From NCBI GenBank assembly GCA_964057225.1, contig OZ059895.1:16682001-16746000 (forward strand): a stretch of 64,000 nt of DNA. The letters run 5' to 3'. Position numbers and translations under genes: made by a program. Below the pieces are notes generated by a model that worked only from the letters and a program-made list of their open reading frames with translations, had not been told where the DNA came from and did not search any database. Below, piece by piece: positions 40,782-53,812 of the stretch (position 1 is its first letter; each line of letters begins with the position of its first letter). This DNA comes from Auanema rhodensis. Its lineage: Eukaryota > Nematoda > Chromadorea > Rhabditida > Rhabditidae.

Positions 40782-42712
40782 TCTATTAATACTTAATATA
40801 TTACATAACTGAACTGATTTCGGTTTCTTGCATTTTATTTCTGTATTTTCATCACAATGTGTGCCACTAACGGGTATGTGCGGCCCGACCACTTTCAACA
40901 TAGATCCGGGAAGTCTGCCTATGATCTAAGTGCTTTATCATCAGCGTTTGGTTATCGTGATAACATATTTATTATATTCTTGTTTAATTGCAGCTGGTGC
41001 AATCTAGGTATATCTTTAATAAATAATAAGAGCTACAATATTGTAATGTATTATAACATTTTCCTAATAATATTCGAATTGTATATTCATAATTTCGGCA
41101 TTTTCATGTAGTTATCTCATTCTATGGCCGCACGACGATCTTCTGATTACATTCCCATTTAAGTATTTGGGTAGCTTACTGTTGCAATATATTGTATGTT
41201 ACGTTGTCAATTGTATTAATGTTAATTGTTTTCAGTAAGCTTTACTCCTGTTGTGCTAGATTTTTATGTGGCTGAAAGCTGCATTACTGAAGTTTTGCGA
41301 GACAATCCTCATTTATTAAATGAAGAATTCGAAATATTATGTCTTTTATTTGCATACAGGGAATTAACTCTTGTCTAGTTTTTGTAAGAAGAAATATTTG
41401 TTTAGTCGTTGTTGTTACGTGTACACGAGGTAAAAGAAAGTTTCAATAAGAGTTGAAGATTAATCATTAATCAATTAACAAATACTGGGCACATGTTCAA
41501 AAACACTTTTACTTTATTGTTTAGATTGTAAGCTATTCTTTTTTTCTTAACGTTTATATTTGATTTATTAGCATGTATTGCTTTAATGTGAAACGATTTG
41601 AAAGCTTTAAGTAGAAGCGTATTTTTGCATTTTGAATACGGTATTCAAAGGTATTCCGAATGCAAAACATGTTTCGGGTACGTAACTGGAAAAAAAATTT
41701 CACTTTATCGCTTTTTCTGCTTTTGTTCTTAAAATTTCTGAAATGCGTGTGCAGATAAGTTTTATAGTTTAGTGCGATTATCAGGATATTCTTTTTAATG
41801 TTTGTATGTTCTGTGTTGAATACAGATGAAATATATGTTATATTGGGCTAATAAATCTGTGAACTTCCGCTCTTAATATAAATTATGTTACTTAAATTTA
41901 ATATTATCAATACTCAACATTTTTAATGTGGGAAGACAATAAGTCGCGAAATTTGACACTTGTTTGCTGCGTAATCAATAAAAAGGGGAGGCCTTGAGTC
42001 TCCCGAGGAAACTAAAAAATACGAGGGCCGCGTTAAGCTTTCAGATTTGCTATGCATCCATTCACCATTTCCGTCTAGTTTCAGGGCCTTTGTTAAATTC
42101 AAAACTATGAAAGATTATCCGGATAAATTTGTGCATAAGTTTGTAGTGCTTGGGAAATTTAGTTCAATTTCGTTTGAAAAGATTACATCTGTTTTGGATG
42201 GTGACATCTAGTCATCAAACTCATCAGCGTGTCATATGGTGTGTTCAATACTTCAGCTATCCACAATATACTATAGCTTTTTGAAAAACAATACTCATGC
42301 GAAGTTATCTAATTCTTTAACATGAATTTTTTTATTTTAACCCTCACATTGATTCTTGCATTTGTGACGTCGTCAAAACATGTTCTTTTCAACGCAAATT
42401 TTGATTTTGTCTTCTTCATATTTAGTTTTAGATAGAGAAGACTATGCTTCAATCGAAAGTCTTCGTCTTATCTTTTAGAGTATCATTTGCCGACGCAATC
42501 TGAACTCTTCATGTAGGTACTCGTGTTTTTCTTTATTTATTTATAATTGGTGTATGCTTATCTTCAACCGCTAAAGTTGTATAATTCTTTCCGAAACATT
42601 ATGTTTCAACTATTATATCTATGATTTCAATGAACTTTTCTTCCTTGTTTCGTTTGCCTTTGTACTAAAACTATAATAATTATGATGCTTCTAGTGTTGA
42701 GCTGGATTCAAC
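40782..42712. other. Intergenic between nuclear receptor and PPIP5K genes
   Basis: About 1.9 kb, AT-rich. It contains a short codon-like patch at 40857-40950, an imperfect inverted repeat at 41623-41667 and a GC-richer patch near 41980-42030 with a GGGAG/CTCCC inverted repeat. The end has a possible acceptor (GCTTCTAG at 42694) 18 bp before the PPIP5K start codon. No gene is supported. Confidence 0.6.
41623..41667. repeat. Imperfect inverted repeat (possible hairpin)
   Basis: TTTTGCATT (41623-41631) pairs with AATGCAAAA (41659-41667). Inside it GAATAC (41634-41639) faces GTATTC (41641-41646), and a second ATTC copy follows. Confidence 0.6.
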
Positions 42713-45700
42713 ATGAGTATAACGTGCCCTCCACCTCCAGGACCAAAAGAACTGATGGAGCGTGAGGAAAGACTATCTAGAGGCTCTGTACGTTCAAAAC
42801 TTTATTGTTTTTTATCAAACTTGTGTTCAGAAAGCTGTAATTGGAATATGCGCTATGAATCGTAAAGCAACAAGCAAACCAATGCGGGAAATTATGAGCA
42901 AAATTGTAGAATTCTATAGTGTGAGTCCTTTTACGTTTTCCATAGTATGTTGATGTTCTTGAGAAAATAAATGTATTGATTGTAAAAGCGAACTTGTTTG
43001 TTTTCAGTCATGGTTAGATTACTTTATTTTTCCTGAATCTGTGATTCTCAATGAGCCAGTCGAGCGATGGCCATTATGTGATTGCTTAATATCATTCCAT
43101 TCTACAGATTTTCCTCTATACAAGGTACCATTATTTAAAGATATAAAATAGTTTCACCACCTTTTAAGGCAATTAAGTATGTAGAATTAAGGAGGCCTTA
43201 TGTAATTAATGATTTGAAAAGACAATACGATTTGGTAAGTCAAGTTTTTTCGGGTTAAATTCAATTTTACTGTCGAATTGTAGCTGGATCGTAGGAAAGT
43301 TTTCCGAACCTTAGCCAAAGAAGGCATTGAACATCCCAGACATGGTGTCCTTATGAGAGGGGATCCTAATGAACCAGGTTTTGCAAATATTACAGAATTT
43401 GATTATTATGTTGTTTTACGATATAGATGGAGAATTAGTTGAGCATAGCGATCACATAGAAGTCAATGGCATGATATTTAATAAGCCATTCGTAGAAAAA
43501 CCAATTTCTGCTGAGGATCACAATGTCTACATCTACTATCCCAGCTCTGCTGGTGGTGGATCTCAGAGGCTGTTCAGAAAGGTTTGTAAATGTGCTATTA
43601 ACAAAATTATTTCATTTTCCTTAAATAACCATAGCCTTACTTTTGATTCGCGGGTAGTTAACATGTAATGCTGAATTTCACAAATTTAAAACTTACTTTC
43701 AACTTGAAAGGTCTAGTTGCTAACGTGGGGATCTGAATTTTCATGAATTTTATACTCATTTTTCCACAAATTCCATGAAATAATTTTAGGGGAAGATGTC
43801 CATAAAAGGGAAATTGGTGAATGATCCGCATGTGAGTACATTAGGCATGACATTTTAAAAATTTGTTCTGCCGTGCTTAACTTTTTTAAACATTAGAAAG
43901 CTGTTGACACTCTTTATCTTAACAAAGCGCTAACAAGAAAGGTTTTATTGTTTTATCATAGCTAAAAGCCTCTAGAATTTCTTTAGCCATATGAGTTCTG
44001 TTGTAGCTAACGCTGTTGTCGCTTATATGTGTTAATCATAAATTTCCTTAGATAAATAATCGGAGTAGTTGGTATTCACCAGTTTCCGAGGTTCGTAAAA
44101 TGGGTTCATACATCTACGAAGACTTCATCCCAGCTGATGGTACCGACGTCAAGGTTTCTATCTAATTTTTGAATTGTTGATTTTGTTGTTGTTTAAGGTT
44201 TATGCTGTTGGGCCGTTTTATGCTCATGCTGAGGCTCGAAAAGCACCTGGATTAGATGGCAAGGTTGAAAGAGATACAGATGGGAAAGAGGTAAATCGGA
44301 GGATAATCTATCTATTTTTATATATCACATACTAAATTTACAAATTGTGTTTGGTTTTTGATTTTAACGACTTTTATTACCTAAGTAAACTACTTTTATA
44401 TTTGAAAAGGTTCATATTACAGGTCCGTTATCCAGTTATATTGAGTAATAAAGAAAAATTGATAGCTAGGAAGGTTGTGGATGCTTTCGGGGTAATTAGC
44501 TCTTGTTAAATTTCTATGATGTGTCAAAATCTTTTCAGCAAATAGTTTGCGGGTTTGACCTGTTACGAGCGAATGGAAAATCATATGTTTGTGATGTTAA
44601 TGGTTTTTCTTTTGTGAAAACATCTACGAAGTATTATGAAGTAAATCGTGAATTTTCATCAACATCCTCCTGTTTTTCTCCCTATTTAGGACACGGCAAA
44701 GATTTTGGGTAATTCGATTGTAAGGGCTCTGTCGAAGAACCACGATCGCATACCATTCCAAATGCCTTTGGGCGATCCTCCCTTGTTGGACTTAGGTTTA
44801 GGAGGTATTGATTTAGTTTATCGTCTCGATGATTAGAGTCTTCTTTTCAAGATGATCCGCCATTAGTTTCTACTCCAAGTGGTAAGCTAATGGAGCTGAG
44901 ATGTGTTTTGGCAGTAATTCGTCATGGTGATCGAACACCAAAACAGAAAATGAAAGTAGGGGATTGTATAACATTCGTCTTATTATTTCTATTCTTTTAG
45001 GTAGTGGTACATGATCAACGGTTTTTTGATTTATTCAAAAAGTATGATGGTTACAAAAAAAATGAAATTAAGGTACAAATTTTTCATAAAAATCTAAAAA
45101 ATGTTTTCTTTTTCAGATGAAACGACCTAATCAGCTAACCGAGGTTTTAGAGCTTGCCAAACAAATTTTATCAGAGCAATATGTATGCTTTCATTTCAAA
45201 TTTTAACGTTTATAATAACTTTTAGGAAGAGCGTAATAAAGTTTTACAAGATATTGAAAATAGTGAGAACGAAACTACTTGTATGGATTCTATAGAACAG
45301 AGATTAGAAGTAGTTGAAGATAAAATTAAAAAATGGGAGCAGATCAGAACGGTTTTGGAAATGTGAGTTCTAGCTAGATAGAAAGTCTCTTACTGCACTT
45401 AGTTTGAACTATTTTTTCCAAAGTGCTTGAGCTTGTGTATCTTTTGATTCTATTAACCTCGTTGCATGTTGAGGTTAATTTTTCAAGTTTTATTTAGATC
45501 TAATATACATGTCGTCTGGAGTTTGACGATTTAATGGCTTCTAACCACACTGCTTATGTTTTACTACTAACAAGTCTTGCATGTTTCTTACTTCATATCT
45601 GGTTATGTTAACACAAATTAACATTTATGTGATTTGATGCTCATTTAAGCATGAGTTGCAATAAATTTTTTCTTCTAACTGCATGAATATTTTTATAATT

Positions 45701-48700
45701 TCACATCATTATAGTTATTCACTTGAATACTATTTTCTATTCAGGTATGGCCACTTTTCGGGTATTAATCGTAAAGTGCAACTGAAATATTTGAAACCTA
45801 GAGAAGTTAAAAGAAACGAGGAAGATTCCAGTACTCAACAGGTGTCTACTTTAACCAAAATGTTGTTTTAACTCGATGTTATTTAGAGCGCCGCACTAAT
45901 GTTGATTCTCAAATGGGGTGGTGAACTTACAAATGCTGGTATGTGATATCTTTATTTGTACTTCTGTAATGATAATTTTTTACAGGAATGCTTCAAGCTG
46001 AGGCTCTTGGAAAGCTGTTCCGTACATTGTATCCGGGAATTAGAAGAACAGACGGCAAAACTTCACCAGAAGATACTCAAGGATTAGGATTTTTGAGATT
46101 ACATTCTACCTATCGGCATGACTTGAAAATATATGCTTCTGATGAAGGACGTGTTCAAATGACTGCAGCAGCTTTCGCTAAGGTTAGCATTCAAAGTTTT
46201 ATTTTCCTCATTTTCAATCATTGTTTTAGGGAATGTTAGCTCTTGAAGGAGAATTGACACCAATTCTTATGCAAATGGTTAAATCTGCCAACACTGATGG
46301 ATTATTAGACGATGACTGTCATGCTCGTGATTTCCAAACCGAGCTTAAAACCTATCTTCATCAAGCACTTCAGGTAGTTAATGGTGTTTGCCATATACGC
46401 AGTAACTTCTTAAGGTTGATCGTGATTTCACACCGGATGACTATCAAGCTCTTAACCCTGACGGATTAAGATCGATCAATAATTCCATGGAATTTATCAA
46501 AAATCCAAGAAAGATGTGTCATGAAATTGCTGGATACGTTCAAAAGATGTGTGAAGTTATTTCTTGGCATAAGTTGAACAAGCCAAGTAAAATTTAAAGT
46601 TTTCGTTATGTTTACTTATTATTTCTTTTAAAGATCACTCTCTTTATCAAAATGAATCATGGGATCTTGCTCAAAGACGTTGGAGTAAAGAACTTCGTGA
46701 ATTCTGTAGAACTAATAAATCTGGAGAAGTAGAATATGATATTTCCAAGATTCCTGATATTTACGATAACATCAAGGTATTGATTGTCAATATTTCAGAT
46801 AATTTTAGTTGTAACTTCTTTCAGTACGATATGGAGCACAACCCAGAAATATGTGCCGGTCACGAAGTAGATCTAGAACGGATGTATCTCTGTGTTAAGA
46901 ATATGGCTGACATCGTTGTTCCTCAGGAATATGGTATTCGTAAAGAAAATAAGATTTGTGTTGCTCAACGAGTTTGTACGCCACTTCTGAAGAAGATTCG
47001 AAGCGATCTTCATAGATGCTTAGAAAGTTCAGAAGAAGATGAGAGTCAAACTAGATTAGACCCTAGGTAATTAACTCGGTTATAACGAAGCTAACAAGTT
47101 CGATTTAGAGCTTCACAAGGAATTGCTACTCCTCTTCGTCACGTGAGAACTAGGTTATACTTCACGAGTGAAAGTCATATCCATACTATGATGAATTTGA
47201 TTCGTTATGGGGGATTATGCTCGGTATGCTTCACAGCAGAATTTATCTTAAATTATAATAAACTTTAGGTTGATGATCGTAAATGGCAGAGAGCGATGAA
47301 TTTCTTGAGTGGAGTAACTGAATTCAACTACATGACACAAGTTGTGCTTATGGTGTATGAAGACAGTCGAGCAGAAAGTGGACAAGATCGCTTCCACATA
47401 GAACTTTTATTCTCTCCTGGGCTTTATCCATGTTTCCTCACAGAAAAGGAGAGGATTTATGAAAACAGAATGAATAAGTTCGTCATTGGCATTCCATCTC
47501 TACATGGTGTTTGCTTAAGTTTTTCTTTCAGCAAAACAAACGGGTTGTCTAAAAGCCATTCTCGTGATGGCGGAGCAACTTCTCCATCTACGGTCGCAGG
47601 GGCTTTGAATGAAACTCAAAAAGAAAAAGAAGTCAATAACTTAAATGTTCCCGCTGTGATTGATGATGTTTCGGTTTCCAGCCAAGCAGATGAAAGCGAT
47701 TCAATAGCAACTTCTGGGTTTGTATTATGCAGTTCTGAATTTTCTTATATTTTTTTCGGATTCAGATTGGTAAGCCCTGTAGACAAGGGATGTATAGATT
47801 CAGATGATCACTTGGAAGACTTAAATGATGCTGAATCTGTGAATTTAGTAGCATTGGATGAAGTAACTTCAAAACAATTCAGTAAGGCTTTACTCCGTGC
47901 TCTTTATCTCCTAATTTATCTCAGAAATTTTACGCATGATTATATATAGATATTTCCCCTGATTTAATTGTCGTGATTTTCTGATTGAGATACTATTGAT
48001 TAACCCTTTTTTTTTGTTCAGCCTCTGAAGAGAAAGTTAAACGACAACGACATATGACCGGAGGAGAACGCGAAAAAGCTAGCGAAGAAGGTGATAGACC
48101 TAAAGAAGATGGGGAATGGAGAAGGGATAAAACTTCTGAACCTCTAGCTAGAGTAATGAAAAGTTCCTCACAGGTGTGATCTTAGAATATAACTCGAAAT
48201 TAGATTTTTTCCTTAACATAACTCTCAAGGTTTCTGTTGGCGATGGTGAAGATGACTGTCAGGCTACTGTAGGTAGTGGACGCGGGAAATGGGCTAAAGA
48301 TCTATTAGATGAAACAAGAAAAGCGATGAAAAGCATTAAGGAAGATGATGAACGGAAAGAAATAGATAGAAAAGATAGTGGATGTGAGTAATTACTTTTT
48401 CTAACTTACCTGATTGAAGTGCCCAGCAAATAAGTACACTCCGTTAATATTTTTATAAAACAAATCTGATATTCTTAATGATTTTGTACCTTCCATTTCC
48501 CTTTCGTACACATTTAATGATTTAATACTAATAATCTCTCAATCTATCTATCTATTTCTCTCTCATTTATTCTTTATATAGATATATACATACATATAGA
48601 TACATACAGATATATCTATATTTATTTATATAGATTGATATTATCCTTATTCTGGTCTTTCTCTTGTGAATTATCTCTATTATTCCATACACAGGTAGCA

Positions 48701-49945
48701 AAACCTAAAAGAAACGAAAAAATCCTGTATAAACTGATAATGGTGATCTGGAATTATACATCTTTTTACCTTCTTCTTCAAATAATTATTCTTTTTTTCT
48801 AAAGCATGTCTTATTTTCAGCAGGTGCCTTCAAGTTGGAACTATCTACTTCTGCAGATGAAAAATGTATGTAAATCAATTTACAACATTTTTATGTATTG
48901 TGATGTGTTTCGTCAGTTTAATCATCTATGTCATATCTCAGACATCATTTCTTTTTCGATTAGCTTTCTGCACTCTAGAAATCTGCATGTTCTTAAGCTT
49001 GATAACCTATACTAACACCACAAACTCTTCTCTATACCAGTGCAAATAGGAAATGCACGTAGCATGTATATCTTTTCTCTAAACAATTTTAAAAATAAGT
49101 TAATTAGTTGTTTTAAGAGGATGTAGTTAATAACCACTAGATATTGAGCCAAATTGACTCTGCTTTTTCTTCAGTTTAGCAATCTGATATTTTTTTGTTT
49201 TAGCTCGTCGTTCGCGGTTCCCTTATAAGTTCAAACATCATACTGTGAATTTGCTGACAGGTTAGTTCATAGTGCCAAGAATTTTGTATGAAAATATGTA
49301 TAGGAGCTGCTGGTGTCGCTGGTATAAATAAATTAATCAGCACCGATGTTTTGATGGGTAAATTCCTAGTTGAACACTGTAAGGACAATAAATCTACTAA
49401 GCAGACAGGACGTAAGTACAGTGAAATATTATCGTTTTGAAAATTTTCATTCATTCAAAATGTACCTTAGAATTTCTTTTCGCAAAAAAATTGAAAATTA
49501 ATATATTGTTATATCCATTTTCTTCAGATTATGCTCCTGGGCCTGCCGTTCTTTCTACTGCTGTGATAGCTAGATCATCAAGTGCTCCTCGTCTTCAAAC
49601 CTTCAAAGCAGAAGATGATTTGAATGTTGGAGGTATTTCTTTATGTTTTTTGATTATTATTAACAACTTCAATTTGAGAAATAAAACGATTCTGGCCTCC
49701 TCTTCGTTCATTGGAAACGTTGCATGATAACATCAAGTTTGAACAATTTGATCGCTTTGTATCACATCTTATCAATTTCCCAACGCCTCTTCCTAGTCCT
49801 CCGAAAACACCTCTACCCATTTCCAACGAAGGTATTAATAATATTGCGATTATATATTAGTCATTTAATAATTGCAGAAATTCCACAGCCAAATTTGAGC
49901 AAGTTAACAGCCGAAGTGGAAAAGTTAAAGCAATTGTCTATGTAA
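42713..49945 (+). CDS. PPIP5K/VIP1 inositol hexakisphosphate and diphosphoinositol-pentakisphosphate kinase
   Basis: About thirty exons, roughly 1,320 residues from [15 protein letters not shown] to TAA at 49945. The N-terminal ATP-grasp kinase half (about 25-350) has [66 protein letters not shown] and [18 protein letters not shown]. The second half is a histidine-acid-phosphatase-like domain, with [34 protein letters not shown] and [19 protein letters not shown], and a later conserved [16 protein letters not shown]. The enzyme adds a pyrophosphate to InsP6/InsP7 and can remove it through the phosphatase half, in the cytosol. A Ser-rich tail ([12 protein letters not shown]) matches the animal family. 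Length fits animal PPIP5K (about 1,240-1,430). Two small optional exons may lie between RLFRK and [15 protein letters not shown] 42713 is preceded by an acceptor-like AG 18 bp upstream. Confidence 0.95.
43790..43831 (+). other. Candidate 42-bp cassette exon of PPIP5K
   Basis: Bounded by TAATTTTAG and GTGAGT, it codes in phase 0 for [14 protein letters not shown]. It lies in the intron after RLFRK, so inclusion keeps frame with both neighbours. Confidence 0.5.
43897..43941 (+). other. Candidate 45-bp cassette exon of PPIP5K
   Basis: Bounded by ACATTAG and a weaker donor GTTTTA, it codes in phase 0 for [15 protein letters not shown]. Like its neighbour it can be included or skipped without a frameshift. 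Confidence 0.4.
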
Positions 49946-50492
49946 AAAAATACTTACATTCCGTTGTAATTCTTATCCGAATAACTGGTACTCACGAATA
50001 GGTCAAAGTTTTGTGATATATTTATTTATTTTTGTTTACGTAAGATGCTTTAAGATGTTCGATTTAATAAATGTTTTATATAATTTCTCAAATTAAACTA
50101 TTCAATGTTTATATTATTAAATACTTCATGACTATTTTATATATCTAAAAAGATAAAGTAAAATCCATCTACTAATTAAAAAATATTTTTTACTAACAAA
50201 AAATAAAAAAAAATACCGTCAAAACGATGAGACAACTCTCTCTATACATTGTGTAGTATAGCGATAAATGCCACTCGTTGAAAAATTGGTCCCGCCACTC
50301 TCACCAAATTTAAACAACAAGTATGAACGTTTCCATATATTATTTGGATTTATGCTTAATTAAGTATATCATATGCTTCTCTAACAGTTTTAAATCACAA
50401 CTTAAGCAAAGTAATATATAAATATTCAAATAAACAATAATTAAGGCATATATCGATTAGCTCTAAGCAAACTGTAGGCATTAATAAATTGC
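49946..50492. other. Spacer between PPIP5K and the integrase-like gene
   Basis: About 550 bp, very AT-rich. It includes likely 3' UTR signals of PPIP5K (an AATAAA near 50065) and no exon. Confidence 0.6.
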
Positions 50493-53400
50493 ATGGACGA
50501 CGCTGCTAAGGAGTCTGTGGCAGAAGATGTTTGTTTAGTTGTCGAAAGTTTTATATGATTTATTTTTTTAGAATGCCCACAAGATATCGGACCGCGAAGA
50601 AAATGCTGATACACCTGTAAGTGAGAGATAAATATGATACTTATCTTGCTCGAATGAAATAACTGTGTGTGTAACCTTACAGGTACCCGAGTCAGTAAGC
50701 GAAGTGGTACTGGATGAAGAAAATGATGACGAATATGAATGTGCAATTAACAATCAATTTGATCAAACTTTGCTTTTTGATGTAAGTTAACTTTATTTTA
50801 AAAAAATATAACTATGAAGTTTAGTTATATCAACCAATTGAGACTGAAGATTTTCGACTTTTGTGCAAAATATGTCTACAATTAGGAAAGCACATGGTAT
50901 TTGATGATAAACAACAGTATGCTTCTCATCGATATAAAGTTCATGGCTCATATAATGTAAGAATAGTTTTTCACTTTTTGGTCACCATTGCTTTGTAGAA
51001 TAGCGTTGCTTGTCCGATTTTGGCTTGCCGTGAGGTGTATGCTTCGATGATAATTTTAAGGAAGCATTTAATGGTTTGTTGATATATGATGGCGCCTGAT
51101 TTTTCTTATTCAGGCAGAGCATAAGCTACCTCTTGAGACGCATCATCAAATTTTTGCGAACATGAACGAGTTTGAGGTTTTTCAATGTTTTTATTTTCAA
51201 CATAAACTATTGATTTTGTAGAGATGGCGTCAGCTTGTAGAATTAGCTTCTAATTGTCGGTATATGATGCATACTAAACAACCACATTATAAACGACAAG
51301 TAATGCATTGTTCGCGAAGTGAGCATAAAATGGTTTTACAATCAAAGAAGTAAGATTATCGAATTTGATAATCATTGTTCTCTTTTTTCTAGGCATAGAT
51401 TACCTCGACTACGAATGTTAAAGGAAGGTTCTTGCTGTCCTGCTTTCATTTCGTTCCGTATTGAGGAAAAAACGGGGTAAAATAAAATTATAATCAGTGA
51501 ACAAAAATGTTGATGAAATATGTTTCAGTCGTGTACATACATTCTATCAACTAGTTCATGTTGGTCATGCTACTCAAGATGATTCCGAAGAGACTTCGGT
51601 TGATCGTGCCCAGGGTGGTATCTTTAGCACCGAACCGGGACAGGTTTTTGATAATATTGTACTTTATATTGAATGTATTTTCAGCCGGCTCGGTTACCCT
51701 CTCTTCATTTTCCTGAAAAACCCACTTATCTCGGGGAGCATGCTATGCAGTATCTTCAGGTTCGTGTACTTTTTGTTTAATGTTTTTTTCAACTTTTTTT
51801 TAGGTTGATCTTATTGAAATGGACAGTACTGTATATGCCACAATGATTTATTCTAATATTTTAATAATAACTGATTTATTCACCGGATATACATGGGCCA
51901 AGCCCATTCCAGGAACTGCCCAGAAACAGTTAATTTTAAGGATTTTAACTGATTTGTTTTGTCAGTTTGGTGTTCCTGGTGAGTTTTATATCTGTTTTTT
52001 GCAATGAAAGATAGTTGAGGAAAACATTTTTTTTAGAAGGATTTTCTTGTAGTGCTAGTCATTCACAAAGGATGGTTAGAGAGTCAATGAGTTCAATAGG
52101 AGACGTTTTTCGTGTTGAAATAAAAGAAGTTTTCAACGAGGCTAGTGTGTTCAAACGTTAATTAATTTCAAAATCATTTATAGATGCCTGACTATGATTG
52201 GCTCAGAAATACTCTACTTAGTCAAGCTGCTGAAGAATTAAAAGGTCCGAATCGATGGGTCGAAGTTCTTCCGTTTACTGTGATGTCCATGAATCAATCT
52301 GGTAGTAGAAGTTCATTTGAGGTAATCTTTCATTCTTGCGATCTTAACCTTTCGAATTCGAAATTCAACTTTTTTTTATTTTGTTTTCAGAGAATGTTTA
52401 ACAGAAGGCCATATGGCGAATCTTATCCACCCTGGTTAAGTGAAGCTGAAGCGTTCGTAGATGACCCAGATCAATTTGAACCAGACTTTTCTCACCAAGT
52501 TTCGGCTCGATATCAAGTTGGAGATAAAGTTTACGTAAGTTCACTAATTTAATGATATTTATATATATCATTGTCTATCTTTCAGCTACGTAATCTGAAC
52601 TCTAAGCCTGGTCGTGGGAATACTGTACCATACCTCTACGGATATATAGGAGAAGTTGATTGGAAAGACAGCCCACACTTCCCCTACAAAGTTCATTATT
52701 CAAAAAATAGTGAACCTTGGCCACATGAAGGTATCTACAAAAATTTTTTTTATTTTTTTGAATTTTTAACTATTTCAGCTAATGTTTATACTTGGGTTAC
52801 TCCATTCGATGTCTTACCAACAACTCACGATCTTATGATGATCCGTGATGAAGGTACTTTTACTCGTTCTTATTCTTAACTTTTTTTTTTCATAATTCAG
52901 ATCGGCGTCGAGTTATGGCGACACTTCTTTGTACATGTCAAGACTCTTCTAACAAAGGGAGTCAGAACCCACCTTGCCAGTTATTCCGGAGTCATGCTTG
53001 TAGTAATGGCATGGCCCGAGTATGTTGTTTGGCTAGTGGGTATGAATGTGCTTATCACGAGTTAATTCATGGAGAAGAGAGCTACTCTAAAACTCAGACC
53101 GTGTCTCGTTATTATTCCAATCAGTGTACTCCAATAGAGAAAAAGAAGCTCGGAGACATGATACGGTTAGTATTTTTCTTTTTCTTTTAAATAATTCGGA
53201 TTTTTAGAACCCGATTTTCGAAAGCCAGTTCTCCTGTGGAAACAGTCCCAACACCTACGGAGGAAATAAAGTAAGTTTATCTTTTTTCTCTACATTACCA
53301 AAATTGTCTTTATAGTGCTGAAACTCTTGATGTCGGCTCGAATCATGAAGTAATTCCTTCTATTGTTCGCCCTGCTATTTTGGTTTGCGTTGTTGAAATT

Positions 53401-53812
53401 TTTGTTTGATAAGAAATCAAATTATAGCGGAATCGTAGAAGGCCGGCCCGATCAGCTAGCCGGATAATAGTTCATACCAATGAAGCAGAGCCTCATGGTA
53501 TGTATAGAGAGGCTAGAACACGTGTACAAATAATAACAGATGTTGAGCAACCATCTTCTCATGTAAAAAAGATACCTATGAAGAGACGAAGGATAAGTGA
53601 AGACATGGGCTCTGTGAGCTATAGTGGAAATGTAGGCTAAATAGACTGATATTTCTATAATGGTCTATATGTTTTAGGAGGATATATCAAATCAGGATCT
53701 ATCAAACAGTATGAAAGAAGATTCTGTAAGTGGTGATACACCTGTATTGCACACAAGAAGATCTGGTCGTCAAGTTAAAGTCAAAACATTCTCTGAATAT
53801 ATCACACATTGA
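50493..53812 (+). CDS. Domesticated integrase-like zinc-finger protein
   Basis: Twenty-one exons join in frame from ATG 50493 (MDDAAKESVAED) to TGA 53812, about 785 residues. Order: acidic N-terminus; two C2H2-like fingers (CKICLQ…HRYKVH, about 78-100; CPILAC…HLMAEH, about 109-132); a Cys/His segment resembling WRKY/GCM1-type DNA-binding folds (VMHC…SCCPAF…HVGH, about 178-235); then a retroelement integrase (rve) core at about 285-430, with VDLIEMDST, ITDLFTGYTWAKPI, LFCQFGVP and RWVEVLPFTVMSMN. After that come an integrase C-terminal barrel-like part (YQVGDKVYLRNL…VTPFDVLP), a Cys-rich block (about 555-620) and a basic tail with RRSGRQVKVKTF. Where an active integrase has the second catalytic Asp and the Glu, the residues differ, so it is probably inactive. 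There are no LTRs, RT or terminal repeats, and introns run through every domain, so this is a host gene. Function unknown; DNA or chromatin binding is inferred. Confidence 0.85.

Noticed and set aside
50493-53812. Reading the integrase-like gene as a live LTR retrotransposon or DNA transposon
   Set aside because: No LTRs, terminal inverted repeats, reverse transcriptase, protease or gag; introns throughout; catalytic residues not kept.
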